From contig JANCIK010000012.1 of assembly GCA_028532985.1 (NCBI GenBank), positions 1,736,001 to 1,800,000 of the forward strand: 64,000 nucleotides of DNA, read 5' to 3'. This stretch comes from Stropharia rugosoannulata (lineage: Eukaryota > Basidiomycota > Agaricomycetes > Agaricales > Strophariaceae). Under the pieces are notes generated by a model that worked only from the letters and a program-made list of their open reading frames with translations, was not told where the DNA came from and did not search any database. This document shows positions 32,415 through 43,131 of the stretch, piece after piece; the stretch's first letter is position 1, and the number at the start of each line of letters is the position of its first letter. The position numbers were made by a program, and so were the translations under genes.

Positions 32415-34410
32415 ATGGACGAATGGCATAAACACGGGGCGCATCCCAGCGCGCAGCTCGCGGACGCTGATCATGTTAAACTGGCGCGCGATACGTTTAT
32501 GGTCAATCTATGTTCAGGTGAGTAAAACCCTTGCCATTTCTCTCATCTTTTCACCTCAGACTCGCTGCAGTGGCCGCTCTGACGTGGGTGACATACGACT
32601 TCCTCCTATGCTTCGCGAGTGAGGTGGGCCACTTCATCAGTCTTGAAAGTATCTTAGGTTTAAAAACTGAAAGAACTCCCGAAGATATCCATTATCTGGA
32701 ATCGATGGTCCGTTGCACCGCATTGGCTCCTTTGAAGTCGTGTTTTACCGACCATCCAATCCTCAGGTACAAGCGCAGCGGTCGTGGGTCAAGACACGTA
32801 TATGTTGCAGTGCGCTATGTGTCTGTTGTGAATCTCGCGTGAGTGGCTTCTACTTTAACAACATGAACTACAATTCTCAGTTGTTGATCATATCCAGCTT
32901 ATTTGTCACGGGTGAGTCTCAAGTCTTGCTGACTGCAACCCCATATACCGCGACTTATGACTTCAACCAGTGAATACGAGCTCCAATCTCAGTGCTAAAG
33001 TGCGTAACATCCCAACACGAACTCCATACGATGTTTCTGACACCGAATGTAGTTGTACGCATTATCGCCTCTCTGTCTGTCGTGTTCTGCGCGACTAACA
33101 TTCAGAACAGTTGCAACGGCTGGTATTACGTCGTTGTCGTGTCAGTAACCTCACCACTGCTAAGGTTCTATGATTTGTGGTGCTAACATCTATCCAGAAA
33201 CACGGCGTTGGTGACGTTGCTACCGGATGTCATTATGCTCATTAGGATTAACGCAGCTCACGACTGGGCATACCCATGTACGCGAGCCACTCTCCATTGT
33301 TTCAACCAATTTACTTAATACTTTTGTTCAGATATGTATTTGACCGCTGGCCTCTTTCTAAGTAAGCATCATTTACCGCAGTAGCTCAGGGCGCATATTA
33401 ACGCCACATTATTTTATTTCCAGTCCAATTGACGGTATGTCCCAAGCTCTGATATGATGAAAATGACGTCTGACAGTACAATTCATCTAATTTAATACAG
33501 ACGAGTATCGGTGTCGGCTCAGTTTACATTGCGTTCAGCAAGATTGAGCCACCTGGAGAGCTACCCATCCCAGGATGTCGTGTCATTGTGTCCAGCCTAC
33601 CACCTTCGTTTACACTGGCCGCATGGTGCGCTCTTCTTGATTAACAGACCTCGGTAGTATGTATCTCACTATTCGCTATACTCACAGGCTCCCATCAATT
33701 CTCGCACACTGTATCTACTTCTCCCTGATGCTTCTGACGTTCATCAATGTTCTCTGCAACCTGGATCAGGGCGGCCGGCCGACACGGCAAAGCTGGCGGG
33801 ATATCAGAAAACTTGTCCCTACCATGGTAGTATTTATTCGCCATGGACTCATATATTTTTCCATGTGAGCGTATTGATTGCTGTTGTCTCACCATAATAC
33901 TGACTCAATATTTTCTTGACATTCAGAGCTATCTGTAAGCTATTGGTTTGCAACGGTTCATATTCCACGCTGACGTGCTGTATCTTAGCGACAAAAGTCG
34001 CTAATGCAGTCATCCTCCTCACATTCTCTGGACCCCTGCAGGGCATTGGGATCCCGTACGTTAAGTCACTTTGCTTCAAAGCTATACTGACTTTCTCTTA
34101 GTTGGATGATGGCTTTGTATCCCATCGTGGTAATTAGGACGTTACTGTTTTATTAAGCCTGCCGTTCTGATTTATGCCATCACGACAGATCACTCGTTCC
34201 AAATTAGCGTTGGGTCATTTCCTCCACAATTTCAAGCCGACTTCCCTCTTGCCTCCAGCAGACCCGCAAACGGATACCGCAAGTATGGTTTATTCATTTG
34301 CTCAGCCGTCACTACACTGGGAAGGTGGCCCCATTACATTCGCACCACGGGCTTCCCTCACGTACTCTAATGCGTCAAGAATGGGCTACTCAATCACGGA
34401 TTATGAGTAG
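32415..34410 (+). CDS. Second DUF6533-family multipass membrane protein, highly intron-split
   Basis: Predicted seven-helix membrane protein of unknown role. From ATG 32415 the frame gives MDEWHKHGAHPSAQ and FMVNLCS, then splices to VAALTWVTYDFLLCFASE, the DUF6533 N-terminal signature, and to ISIIWNRW. Next comes a segment with RHVYVAVRYVSVVNLA (the RY(L/V)P-like helix). Later pieces include ALVTLLPDVIMLIRINAAHD (equivalent to the LRxYALW helix), SIGVGSVYIAFSKIEPPGEL, PIPGCRVIVSSLPPSFTLAAW, SILAHCIYFSLMLLTF and MVVFIRHGLIYFSM, with a hydrophilic tail ending TYSNASRMGYSITDYE at 34410. At least ten introns are needed, several with weak donors, and the final exons are uncertain. The gene may therefore be intact or mildly degraded. 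Confidence 0.65.
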
Positions 34411-34583
34411 AATGAAAGACCCGCATAAATTATAATTATGCAAGTAACTTGTTGTACCATATTATCCCAACCTCTTTTCCACCATGTACATAGATATTAC
34501 AATTGATTCACAGTCGTACAAACGTACAAACATATATTAGAAAAAGGCATATCTAAATCTGCATCACTACATAATAATACAAT

Positions 34584-36094
34584 CTATAACAAATTACACC
34601 ACACGTTCCCCCAGCGGTCCTGCGCCGTACCGGTTAGCCCACCGTCTTTGACCCCGTCCGCGCTATCAATGTACCCGATCCCATAGCTCGCGGCACCGTT
34701 GAAGCTGTTTGTCGGGCACTGGAACCCAATGAACGGCGGGCACGAGCGATCGACGCGATTGCATTGCTCGAGGCATGGCAGCAACGCATTGTACGCCGTC
34801 GCGAACGGCGGCAGGTTCGTGTTCCGTGCCGCATCGCTCGTCTCCTGCGGTACGATCGCGGAGAGGACCTGCTGCGCGCCACCACGGCCACCGCGCGACG
34901 CGCTGAGTCCAGTCGCCCCGGGTGGTGCGGGAATCGCTGTGAATCCGTCAGGGTTCGCTGGGCTCGGCTCCGTGCACCGCGTGAAGGAAATGCTGCAAAG
35001 CCAGGCACGATATTCGCGCTGACAGTCGTTGCAGCCGACGAGCGGTGAGTACCAGTCGCGTCCGCATGCAAATGTCGTGAGCACGGTGGTAAAGTTGGCC
35101 ATATAAGAAAGAACGGGACCGCTAACGGCGGAAGGCAGGGTGGAGTCGTCGTATGCAATGGCACTGGCTGGAGGCGCTGGTAGAGGAACAGCGTATGCAA
35201 CGCTTGGGCAGTAGGGTAATGAATGCACGAGGGGACAATCGAATGCAGCCGATTTCGTGGCTAAGTATATCGGACCGCTGACGCTGGTGTCTTGAAGCAC
35301 GAATGCGGTATAGTTCGTCGTGGGGGTTAGGCCGCCAATGAGCCACTGTGTGCGCCAGCCGGACTCGTCCCTCGCCCATTGCTTTTCTAAAGCAATGGTC
35401 CCTGTAGACTCCTGAGGCTGCAAGAAACAAGCGGTTTGAGGTTTGTTCGCGAAACCCTGCGATGTAGGGAATAATTTAAGAGTGAAATTCGGGGAGGACG
35501 TAGGTTGTTCAGGTTGAGACATGTTTGCCGCAGGAAGTGTATAGTTTGGGTAACTGGGCTGTGGTATGTCGATAGACTGATAAGGAGCTGAGAATAAGAT
35601 AACTTGGTTCGCAGTTGTGTCTCCGAGGAAAGGTAGCTCTGTCAGACTTTGGTGCAGGGGTGCTACTCATTCGTTAATACATAAAAACCCTGTAACACAA
35701 GCAGGTACGCACAGCTGTCCGACACTCCAACTTCGTATGATATTTTGCTGGCGCCGTTCTGTTCTACTGCAAGGATCCCTCCGTCTGGAAATATTCCAGT
35801 CCAGTTCCCTTGACCGTCCTCCAGTATGATTTCGTAAACATCTCGGCCTCCACGAGAGCTAGGAATATCCTGATCGTCTGAGTTACTATTATTCGTCACG
35901 AAGAACCTTGGAATAGGTGTCGAGTCATTGCAGATCGCGACACTCAGCGCTAATTGTGGGCGCGCCGGTAATGAAAAAGTTGTGGGGAAGATAGAGATCG
36001 ACGTAACAGCATTAACGGCCAGCGTAGTGCGTCCTTGCGCAAGTGCTACCGTGGAGAAGAGAAGACATAGAAGAGACTCTGGCAACATAGTCAT
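34584..36094 (-). CDS. MID1: Mid1-like stretch-activated calcium channel regulatory subunit
   Basis: Secretory-pathway membrane glycoprotein that partners the Cch1 channel for Ca2+ uptake in yeasts. The start at 36094 gives MTMLPESLLCLLFSTVALAQ, a good signal peptide; a longer in-frame start at 36172 would place a basic, Asp-rich extension before it and is less likely. Exon 1 has several Asn-x-Ser/Thr sites and a beta-rich region (RDVYEIILEDGQGNWTGIF). An intron of about 50 nt (about 35,669-35,718) joins it to the long second exon. The cysteine-rich C-terminal half shows family landmarks: FACGRDWYSPLVGCNDCQ, YRAWLCSISFTRC, LLPCLEQCNRVDRSCPPF, FQCPTNSFN and SYGIGYIDS. Length of about 485 residues is usual for Mid1 proteins. 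No defects are seen. Confidence 0.85.
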
Positions 36095-36249
36095 GTTGTC
36101 GTCGCCGCCGTCGTCGTCAAGTCGTCGTTTGGGGTTTGCATATGGTCGCCCGACGCTCATGCCCATACGCAAATATTACATAACAAACAGAGCCTGGTAA
36201 ATCAACATTTGATCAACATATGGTAATGACATTTAGCCAACTTCACGCT

Positions 36250-36522
36250 ATGGCATCCAAACCGAAGTAAGCGCTTTGGGACTTGCTCTGTGTATCAAAA
36301 TGCTTATAGTTCTCTCAGCGCTGCCTCAGAGGTGGCGATATTTATGCCCCCCACCACCGGCGCCCGTGATCTAAGACTCTTCAAAGAAAACATTGCTGAT
36401 GTAATTTGTTGCGTACTACTTAGTATCAACTTGGTATCAACGACGACTCCCCTCGAAAAACACTTGCTTGCGACCCCACAGCTAATATCACCACTTTGCG
36501 CGAGCGACCCATCGCCAAATAA
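36250..36522 (+). pseudogene. Decayed 5' exons of the FunK1 gene
   Basis: The segment upstream of the FunK1 frame is homologous to the coding 5' exons of the copy at 63691-64000. ATGGCATCCAAACCGAA (36250) corresponds to exon 1, and CGCTGCCTCAGAGGTGGCG… (about 36,314) to exon 2. The run after 36,422 (GACGACTCCCCTCGAAAAAC) matches exon 3. In the frame of the other copy, exon 3 here reads GCC AAA TAA ATG, where the other copy has GCA AAG GAA ATG. The TAA at 36520-36522 therefore stops the long form, and translation would have to start at the next codon, ATG 36523. Confidence 0.6.
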
Positions 36523-39207
36523 ATGGACCAGGAATTTATGACGGCAGACTTCAACGCGTTCCTTGCCGCGTACCTTCCATTTGTACCAGAAGACATAGTT
36601 GTGGATGAGTGTTTTGAACGAATGTGCAACGGCGGTGGCACCAATAACGAGCCACTCATATCGCCCGTACGTCTCACAAGATTTTCGCCGCAAGACGGAA
36701 AGCAAAGTACAGAGGAACTACTTTCGTTCCATTTTGCACGACAGGTCGAGGGACCTGGCCGTAATGACACAGAAGAAAAGGTGTTTGCTGGGCTTATCCC
36801 CATTGCTGAAGTGATTAGCGAGCCCAGGATTGAGGGGCGAGAACAACAGTACAAGTTCATCGACTGCCCGGATGTTTCCATCGCCTCGGACATCACTGGA
36901 TCCTCAAACAAAATCGACGCCTCTTTTGTTCCAGTTGAGTACATGCCTATCGACAAGGAGCGACTTCAAACCACGAAAATTGCGGTTGCGTGTGAATGGA
37001 AGCTTAAGAAAGACAGAATACCGGAGGTAGGCTGTCTCTTTATTCGTTCCAAAAAAAATTGCTCACGAAAGGGAACAGAATAACAGACAGGTGGTGTCAG
37101 CGAATGTTCAAATCACGAACTGTGATGTTTGTCGTATGTTCAGTTTTGGGGTAGGCGAGCAAGCCAGCTTAGCCTCAATTTCTTGCTAATTGGTCTTCAA
37201 CCATGCATAGATTTCCATTGACGGGAATGAAATGAAGCTGTGGCACTTTTCACGGTCTCACTCTGCGGTCTCGGAGCCGGTTGACTATATACAGGTAAGT
37301 CTTGTCGTCAGTTTCTATCGAAACAGCCGCTAACGGACTACTCTTCGCAGAATCCTAAGTATCTGATAAAAACCTTCATGTCCTTTATGTTTGCCACCCC
37401 GGACGAAATGGGATTCGACCCTACCATCACGCGTCACTCCGACGGCCATTTTACCTACAAACTTTCAAAATCAGAGCGTTTTTTTCGTTCTACTGGTTGC
37501 ATCTCCGAGGTGGGCTCCGATAACATTACCGGACGAATGACCCGCGTTTGGTCCGTGAAAGAGACCGATTCTATGTCAGAAGATGCGTTGCTCGTCTCGG
37601 ACCATACATATGTGCTGAAGGATGTGTGGCTTGATGAAGCAGCGCGCACAGAGAGAGAAATACAAAACGACATCTTCAGGGACATTGAACGATTCTGGGA
37701 CTCGAGCCAGGACGCTAGAAAAGACCGCGATAAGTTTGAGGATTTGCTCGCTGCGCATAAGGATATTGTTACGACTGGCGAATACAAGAAACACTTCCTT
37801 ACCATCGAAGTGGACTCCACTGAACAACTGACGAAGAACGCCGTGAGCAGCACGAGAGTGTTTGGTCTCTTCACAGACAGGCAAATCAAAAGTGTTAGTG
37901 GCAGCAAGAATGCAGGGGGCCTGGCTCGTGTCGAGGCTCATATTCGTCAGCAGCATGCTCGTCCTTTAGGTTCTGAGACACGAAGGGAAATTATTGAACG
38001 TGATTTCGCACGCAAGAAACAATATCGTGTCGTATTCAAAGAGAACTGCGAGACTGCTGGACGCCTCAAGACGTTAGGAGAAGTTTTTGACGTCGTTAAG
38101 CAGACACTCATTCGTATGTCTATTATATCAGTCTTTGTGTTCCATTCTAATCGTATCCCAGCTCTTCAGTTGATGTTCTGCGCCGGCTGGGTCCATCGGG
38201 ACATTAGTTCAGGAAATGTTCTCGCTTATAGACCCACTGAAACGTCGGACTGGACAGCTAAACTATCGGATCTTGAGTATGCCAAAAGATTTCCTCCCAG
38301 CGGCGATGTCAAATCACACGAAGACACTAAAACGGTGCGTTATAAGGCCCTTTGTACTAACCGCCTCTGACATACGCACCTTTACTGATAGGGGACTCCG
38401 AATTTCATGGCAATCGAAATTCTTTCGCAACACTATTTGTTCTCAGATAACAGCCAGCCCACGACTGTGCCTGCAAAATCTTATGTACAAATGATCGTTG
38501 CCGGTGATGCACAAGACATAGTCGAAACAGTGCCTCTTACTATCATTCACAACTTTCAACATGACTTGGAATGCCTCTGGTGGTTCCTTCTTTGGAGCAT
38601 GACTTCCCGTGTTAGTCATGAGGCTTCTCAGAAGTACGCAAAGTCATTATTTAACAATTCCTTGGTACTCTCAGTGGGTCGCCACCGTGCCTTTAGCTTC
38701 TCTATCCTCGCTAACCTGACACGGGCCTTTATAAAACCCGAGTGCAAAGGGCTTCTTTTATTCATGGAAGCTACACGATCCCTCTTGCATTCTCAATACA
38801 AAAAACGCGAGAACCAAGGTCAAATTTTCGACTCAAGCTCTTACATCGAAATACATGTTCTATTACAATCCATTTTCGACGCTCTGTCCATATCGAAGGA
38901 TACCTTGTGGCGAGAGGTCAAACTGTGGTCGGCGTCGTCACACTGGGTTGATGGTGACGGTGACACTGAAATCTCTGATCAACCTGCTGGACCTTCAACG
39001 CCGGGCAAGACGCAGCTTTCCGTGAGTCATCACTATGCACTGATCACGTCGACTGCTGGAAGCTCTACAAAGGTAGAGCAGTCCATTTTTTTGGGAAAGG
39101 GCAAGCGACGTGCATCTGCCAATGAAGATAGCGAACAGATGCTCGATTCCAAGGAGGCCTCTGAAGAAGATCGCCAATCGAAAAAGTTGAGACTCACGAA
39201 CAGATGA
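36523..39207 (+). CDS. FunK1-family fungal protein kinase
   Basis: Kinase-like protein of the FunK1 family, expanded in multicellular basidiomycetes; substrates are unknown. Exons are about 36523-37026, 37211-37294, 37351-38113, 38162-38335 and 38391-39207. The N-terminal region begins MDQEFMTADFNAFLAAYLPF. Kinase-core signs are MFCAGWVHRDISSGNVLAY (catalytic loop HRDxSxGN), KLSDLEYAKRF (DLEYA in place of DFG, usual in FunK1) and GTPNFMAIEIL (activation-segment end). The C-terminal lobe has NFQHDLECLWWFLLWSM, and the tail is basic (KKLRLTNR, stop 39205-39207). The open frame is continuous from ATG 36523 after splicing. Compared with the copy at 63691, it lacks the first about 60 residues because of a stop (see the preceding entry), so it may be a shortened but expressed kinase. 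Confidence 0.8.
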
Positions 39208-39430
39208 AGCAGCATCTGTCACGTTGTAAGATCACTCCGTACCTCATACTATACGTAGTATGTACCCCGTGGAATGTGTATTTTAGCTCCTATATTATTT
39301 ACACAAGTCTACACTTAAGGTCTTCGCTATTGAAACCTGTATAGCCTCTAGATACTTAGCATTTTGTACATCATATTATATCATATAGTATCTCATTGCA
39401 TATTTGAATGCCATGTCTTTTACAACACTT

Positions 39431-39477
39431 TCGTCCGAGGCGGCGATATTAATGCCCTCACCGCCAGGTCCTGCCCC
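39431..39477 (+). pseudogene. Left fragment of a FunK1 exon 2, cut by the KDZ element
   Basis: CGTCCGAGGCGGCGATATTA and the following bases parallel exon 2 of the FunK1 copies at 36,314 and 63,760 (SSEAAILMP-PPGPAP against SAASDAAMSMQPPPAPAP). The sequence ends at the KDZ element and resumes at 57,407. The first exon and promoter of this copy are not recognisable upstream (39,208-39,430). Confidence 0.65.
39471..39477. repeat. Target-site duplication, left copy (KDZ element)
   Basis: CTGCCCC immediately left of the KDZ terminal inverted repeat; the identical 7-mer follows the right end at 57400-57406. Confidence 0.7.
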
Positions 39478-39765
39478 CACATAGAACAGTCCCCTGGTAC
39501 CGTACATAATAGTGTAACCAGGATCTAAATATATACTATACACTATAGTCTTGTTCCTGAGGAATCTATTTTAAGGTATTGACCGTACCTAACGGACGGA
39601 ACCGGTTTCTAACTATGTACCGTGGCCTACGGCTCCATTCTGCCGGAATCCAGGCTCACAGCCACAGTCACATCCCGGTGAGGTCCCGACACCATGCCAG
39701 TCGGAGCCCCGAAAGCACCGACAGCACCGACTGTCGGTGCCCCATCATAGCCCACCTTCCTCGAC
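39478..39765. repeat. Left terminal inverted repeat of the KDZ element
   Basis: 288 bp that recur as reverse complement at the right end, in two blocks (57262-57399 and 56008-56158). One mismatch was found by eye: ATCCCGGTG here against ATCCTGGTG in the right copy. The inner end breaks off after CCTTCCTCGAC. Within it GCACCGACAGCACCGACTGT is a short internal repetition. Confidence 0.88.
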
Positions 39766-40245
39766 TGCTACAGGCCATTGTCAAACTATCGGGACTATTT
39801 TTAATGAGTAATATGGACTTATTGAAGCTATCACAGTCAATTTCATCACATGAACCACCGTCTGGAATGTGTACTCAGCACTAATAACAAAGCCAAACAT
39901 CATGCACCGGTACATATACAGTCTTCCCTCTACTCCATTACCTGTTTGTGCTAGTAACACTGGGACAAACTGATAAGGGTAAGCATTACAATTAAAAGCG
40001 AGGAAAAAGTTCATCCGAAGAGTCAGTCGGCTCGACACCGACATGTTATTTGTGTTTCTTCATCTGATATGAACAAGCTCTCCAAGGCCATTTTTTAGCT
40101 ATAAGTACTAACAAGCCAAATTCAATGCCAGTTTATCTGATGGCATATTTGTGTGCACGTGAATGACAATCGATAATCTCATTTTATGATGGGGGTACTA
40201 CGGTACTTTTGACTCTCTTCCCGGGCTATCTCAATCTCAAGTACA

Positions 40246-41527
40246 ATGACCTCTTTGCTAGCACTTGATATTACTGAGGTTGTTGCCAAATACATGAAGG
40301 CTCGCTTTCAGACATTGATAAAGGGTGAAGAGTTCCACGCACCTTGGCCATACAATGCATGTCTCCGATGCGACTGCGACGACATTGTTGACGAGCTGGT
40401 AATTGCGTTTGTTAATCAAAGTGAGATATTGAACATTATATATGATGGCCGCTTAACAAAGCAATTCTAGAGCAGACATCTTGGAATGTGGAAGAGTATG
40501 TTGCGCATCTGACTCCTAAACAGAACGGTCAAAATGAAGAAGTTGAAGCCAAAATAATGAAACAGTTTGGGAAGCTTGAAGATTGCATGCCCATTATCAA
40601 TGAGGCCTGTATAATCAAAGACATAGCTGGCAACATTTTGTTCTGGTATCTGCCTAACAGCCTTACCAAAACTAGATCTGTTGAGTGACAAATTATGACC
40701 ACGTTAAAACACTAACCAAGGTTGTAGAGTATGATTTGGGATGATGTGGCCTCCTTAGCTTCCTCCATCAAAATCACGAGCAAATTGGACAATTGGCGGA
40801 GTGGACCAATATATTACAACAGTGAAAATATGCCCGCAAATTATTCGGGATCGGACCGGGGCCGAGGTACCGGGCATCGACTTCCGAACATCCCACCAGG
40901 AACAATTTCCTTTGCACCTGCATGGTTTCAAGTCGGACATGAGGTAATGTTCGTAACAAACTTGATATTAATTTGCTTATGCAAGACTACCAGACTTCCA
41001 ACAGTTTGGAGATGTCAAGATCTCTGAAAAATGAGCAGAACCATGATTGGCTGGAAAAGCAAACTGAGCTGTCTGCCATGATCGGTGGTTTGCTCTCAAT
41101 AATTCATCCTCAGCAGTACCAGCAGGGAATCGAATGCCTGAGGTATCTGAACAACATCGCAAGTAGCCTATCCGATACACCCCCGGTTCTCGCTGATGTA
41201 TTAAAATTTTGGAGCGCCCCTTTTACAGCAGTGACAATTATCAGTAATTGAGCAACTCCGTTTCACCGAGATACCGGGGCCAAGCCGAGTGCTTTTGACA
41301 TTTTAATCAACATCGGCAGTATACACAATATGTACTTTGAGTTGCCAGGACTAGGAGTCAAAATGCCATACAAGGATGGAACAATAATTGCAATATCTTC
41401 AAAGGTTTTGGTACATGGTGTCCAGAAAGTTGGTGAAAGACTTTGTATTGTGTACCACTCCAAGCAATCTGTGACAAAGGCTTTGAATGGGGCACAACTA
41501 CCCTGGATGAATGTTTCACACAAATAA
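40246..41527 (+). pseudogene. TET/JBP-family 2-oxoglutarate/Fe(II) dioxygenase with a premature stop
   Basis: Family members oxidise 5-methylcytosine in DNA. Proposed exons are 40246-40420, 40471-40679, 40728-40943 and 40994-41527 (377 codons). Diagnostic stretches are PNIPPGTISFAPAWFQVGHE, the linker SIIHPQQYQQGIECLRYL and FWSAPFTAVTIISN. After a TGA at 41249-41251 (codon 286) the frame continues ATPFHRDTG (HxD ligands at codons 291 and 293), then FELPGLGVKMPY, VLVHGVQ (distal His at codon 341) and ERLCIVYH (Arg at 349, likely 2-oxoglutarate contact). Fungal relatives usually read SNR-TP-HRD here, so TGA sits where Arg (CGA) is expected, a C-to-T change at a CpG. Unless read through or spliced around, the product lacks the whole iron site. 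It lies inside the KDZ inverted repeats. Confidence 0.8.
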
Positions 41528-41604
41528 ATAGCAGGCTTTGATTGTATTCCCTATTACTATAATACAACAAAAAAATGACCAGGCCAGGGGAAAGTGATAA
41601 GAAT

Positions 41605-42399
41605 TCATTCAATGTCAACCATGCCTTGGTTGAATCCAATCATAGGGTCATCTTCACTTTCTTCCTCATCAGATTCAACATCATCATCTTCACTATCTGA
41701 CTGTTCACTGGGCATAGAAGACTGAGAAGAGCCTGGCCTCTCATCAATTTCTTCATCAATTTCACCATCAGCATTGGTGTCATCCGCGATGGGGAGTGTG
41801 TCCAGGGGTGTCTCTACTCCAGGTGGTATCTCCACATCATCGGACCCATCCGATTCATGACCGGTGAGACCACCGTCTTCCGACCGGAAACTCGGAATGA
41901 TAGCAGTGACCTTGGACGACAGGTAATCTATGATTGGCAGCTCATCTTCTTCCGATGATTCCGATGCCTGGATCTCGTAATTTTCGTTGCCTGCAATTAT
42001 TGGTGGCAGCTCGTCATCACTGTCTTCGCCTGTCGGGACACTTGATGCAATGCTTGGAGAGGTCTCATCTGGCTGTTTATCTTTACGAAGCGAAATATGA
42101 CGGAGTGACATTGGAGATTCGATGCGAACAGTCTTGCTTCGGCTTGGGGTTCGGGGGCGGAATGGGACCGACTCTGTACTTTTCAATGGTATTGCGCAGG
42201 CCGATTCAGAAGTGTTAGTGCGCACATTTTGTGGGCAGGTATCTTCATGAGGACTTGGCCCTTGCTTGCATGGAATGACACCAGTGGCTGACAGGTGTTT
42301 GGATATACCGTTGTGAGGGGCTGGGGCTGGCCCCTCGTGAAAACATGAAAAACCATAAGGTTCAGAACATAGATACACAAGAAGCGACATATCCGCCAT
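41605..42399 (-). CDS. Acidic protein of unknown function in the KDZ element
   Basis: Single open frame of 264 residues on the minus strand, convergent with the TET/JBP gene (78 bp apart). The N-terminal third has scattered Cys and His; the middle is basic and Ser/Pro-rich (RPRTPSRSKTVRIESP). The C-terminal half is strongly acidic, with runs such as DSDDELPPII, SEEDELPIIDYL and SDSEDDDVESDEEESEDD. The two short hydrophobic patches flanked by acid (ELPPII, ELPIIDYL) look like SUMO-interaction motifs, which is inference only. No known domain is recognised; the start at 42399 is the first ATG and an upstream exon cannot be excluded. Confidence 0.5.
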   Translation of the reverse strand: MADMSLLVYLCSEPYGFSCFHEGPAPAPHNGISKHLSATGVIPCKQGPSPHEDTCPQNVRTNTSESACAIPLKSTESVPFRPRTPSRSKTVRIESPMSLRHISLRKDKQPDETSPSIASSVPTGEDSDDELPPIIAGNENYEIQASESSEEDELPIIDYLSSKVTAIIPSFRSEDGGLTGHESDGSDDVEIPPGVETPLDTLPIADDTNADGEIDEEIDERPGSSQSSMPSEQSDSEDDDVESDEEESEDDPMIGFNQGMVDIE

Positions 42400-43131
42400 A
42401 ACGATCGGAAACTACTATCGGAAACTGAAGGAACAAGAAGAAGCACGAAATATGAAGTCTAAGATATGAAGATGCAAGTTTATTCGAAGATATGAAATAT
42501 GTACATGATGAAACAAGAAGACAAGCACAAGGAAGACTCAAGATGTTATTACAACTCAATGGCAGATCAAGAAAGATAACAGCATCAGAGCAATATTGGA
42601 CTTCTGATGCCGACAACATCAGATCAATATTAACAATCTGATGTAACTATGGACCCACAAGGGAGTCAATCACATGGAAATACTCGTACATACGACATGG
42701 GACAAATATGGCAACGGATTCCGACGATATGCAGGGGTTTCCGACGACATGCAAGCGTGTGGTAGCAGAAAGCAGAAGTATCTCGATACAAACACAAGGG
42801 ACATAGGTGTGGAAAGAGGGTCGGAGGAGATGTGTGTTTAGGGGAGAACATGGAGTTGATCCGGTCGCAGGAAGATCTCTTGTGCTTGGGCTTGGTTTCC
42901 GAAGATAAGGATATTTGTGGCCAAGATATGAAGCATGCTGTAGTGCAGCATGGTTTCCGACGAGATAAAGTCAGCACGGGCGGTCGGATCTTCGTGGATG
43001 GATATGGTACGATCTGGGCATGGCAACCAGACGGGTATTTAAGGAGTAGAATATCTCTGTACTTCTCCAGCTTCCTTCAGGGTTAAATTCTACCTACACA
43101 CACCATACCAGTTCGCATCGGAAACCGTTGT
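42400..43131. other. KDZ-element intergenic region
   Basis: No gene supported. It contains several related A/G-rich phrases with GAAGATATGAA and an imperfect inverted pair ACATCAGAT/ATCTGATGT (about 42,617-42,643). Three related phrases with TTCCGACGA(T/C/G)ATGCA or a near match occur at about 42,718, 42,740 and 42,954. A TATTTAAGG string at about 43,036 could be a core promoter. Confidence 0.35.

Noticed and set aside
34634..35200. Minus-strand open frame rich in Arg, Ser and Pro (188 codons)
   Set aside because: Overlaps the Mid1-like coding exon in another frame; the composition is that of a shifted GC-rich frame.
39579..39884. Open frame repeated at 55,825-56,256 on the opposite strand
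   Set aside because: The shared protein string is translated terminal inverted repeat of the KDZ element, not a gene family.
42544..43099. Possible solo LTR (starts TGTTATTAC, ends CTACACA, with an internal TATTTAAGG)
   Set aside because: No flanking 4-6 bp duplication was found and no second copy lies in the window, so the ends are guesswork.
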